Shown here: piece by piece, positions 6,534-6,846 of the stretch
Layout: every line of letters starts with the position of its first letter
Numbering within the stretch: position 1 is the first letter of the stretch
Assembly: GCA_002685115.1 (NCBI GenBank)
Contig: NYWQ01000017.1
Location: 27,799 to 34,644, forward strand
Direction: 5' to 3'
Origin: Flavobacteriales bacterium
GTDB taxonomy: Bacteria > Bacteroidota > Bacteroidia > Flavobacteriales > UBA7430
Length of the DNA stretch: 6,846 nucleotides
Made by a program: the position numbers and the translations under genes
The notes under the pieces: model-generated
What the model was told of the DNA's origin: nothing
Database searches by the model: none
What the model saw: the letters and a program-made list of their open reading frames with translations, nothing else

Positions 6534-6846
6534 TTAAAGGGTTGTAGCATTACCACCAGCAGCCTCTATAGCTGCTACTGCTGTAGCTGTAAATTTATGA
6601 GCTGTAATATTTAGTTTAGCGGTTAAAGCGCCTCTACCCATGATTTTAACAAGAACATTTTTTCTAGCTAAACCATTGGCAACTAATACATCAAAATTTA
6701 CTTCATCTTTGATTTTCTTCGAGTCTACTAAAGCTTGAATAGTATCAAGATTAATCCCCTTGTATTCTACACGGTTAATATTCTTGAATCCAAATTTAGG
6801 AACACGACGTTGTAAAGGCATTTGACCACCTTCAAAACCAATCTTT
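6534..6846 (-). CDS. rplO: 50S ribosomal protein L15 (uL15), 5' end missing
   Basis: Late-assembling protein of the large subunit that binds 23S rRNA. The frame is open to the right edge and gives 103 complete codons, the C-terminal two thirds of a protein usually about 145-150 residues long. The first visible residues, KIGFEGGQMPLQRRVPKFGF, are the L15 signature. The ATG at 6821 is the methionine inside GGQMPL and not a start codon; the true start lies beyond the window. Later parts VEYKGINLDTIQ and VKIMGRGALTAKLNITAHKF fit the family, and the end AAGGNATTL is Bacteroidota-like. The stop codon is 15 nt before secY, the standard rplO-secY order of the spc operon. Confidence 0.97.
   Translation of the reverse strand, partial: KIGFEGGQMPLQRRVPKFGFKNINRVEYKGINLDTIQALVDSKKIKDEVNFDVLVANGLARKNVLVKIMGRGALTAKLNITAHKFTATAVAAIEAAGGNATTL

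Noticed and set aside
6534..6821. A 95-residue protein starting at the ATG at 6821
   Set aside because: The frame stays open to the window edge, and the upstream residues KIGFEGGQ complete the L15 motif, so this ATG is an internal methionine of a truncated rplO.
1..6846. A new defence, mobile or secondary-metabolite system
   Set aside because: All sequence is accounted for by conserved housekeeping genes on one strand with short gaps; there are no transposases, direct repeats, tRNA-like attachment sites or composition shifts.

Overview
The window is a stretch of the spc/alpha ribosomal protein gene cluster. Every gene lies on the minus strand, so transcription runs from high to low coordinates: rplO (5' end cut off by the window), secY, map, infA, rpmJ, rpsM, rpsK, rpsD, rpoA, rplQ and then carA (3' end cut off). 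The A+T-rich composition points to a member of the Bacteroidota, most likely the Flavobacteriales. So do the near absence of Shine-Dalgarno sequences before ordinary genes, the cysteine-poor (zinc-free type) S4 and L36, the alpha subunit N-terminus and the long charged tail on L17. I cannot name a genus.

Layout: L15 and SecY (5211-6846) are the end of the spc-type block. Methionine aminopeptidase and IF-1 (4197-5195) sit between SecY and L36. L36, S13, S11, S4, RNA polymerase alpha and L17 (1108-4185) form the alpha-type block. Gaps between these genes are 3 to 28 nt and contain no promoter that I can recognise, so the run looks like one polycistronic transcript. rpmJ (4069-4185) is a 38-codon gene that is easily missed. 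The rplO reading frame runs off the right edge; the ATG at 6821 is an internal methionine.

The genes make and mature proteins together: ribosomal proteins of both subunits, the initiation factor that occupies the A site, the enzyme that trims the initiator methionine, the membrane channel for exported proteins, and the polymerase subunit on which RNA polymerase assembles. carA, the glutaminase subunit of carbamoyl phosphate synthetase (pyrimidine and arginine supply), follows rplQ in the same direction but behind a strong intrinsic terminator.

This is core housekeeping DNA with no sign of mobile elements, CRISPR, prophage or a novel defence system. The points worth a second look are mainly regulatory: the rplQ-carA terminator, which leaves only 14 nt before the carA start; a 12-bp perfect inverted repeat inside secY; and a hairpin whose loop holds the rpmJ stop codon just ahead of rpsM. 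No stretch of 300 bases lacks a gene.
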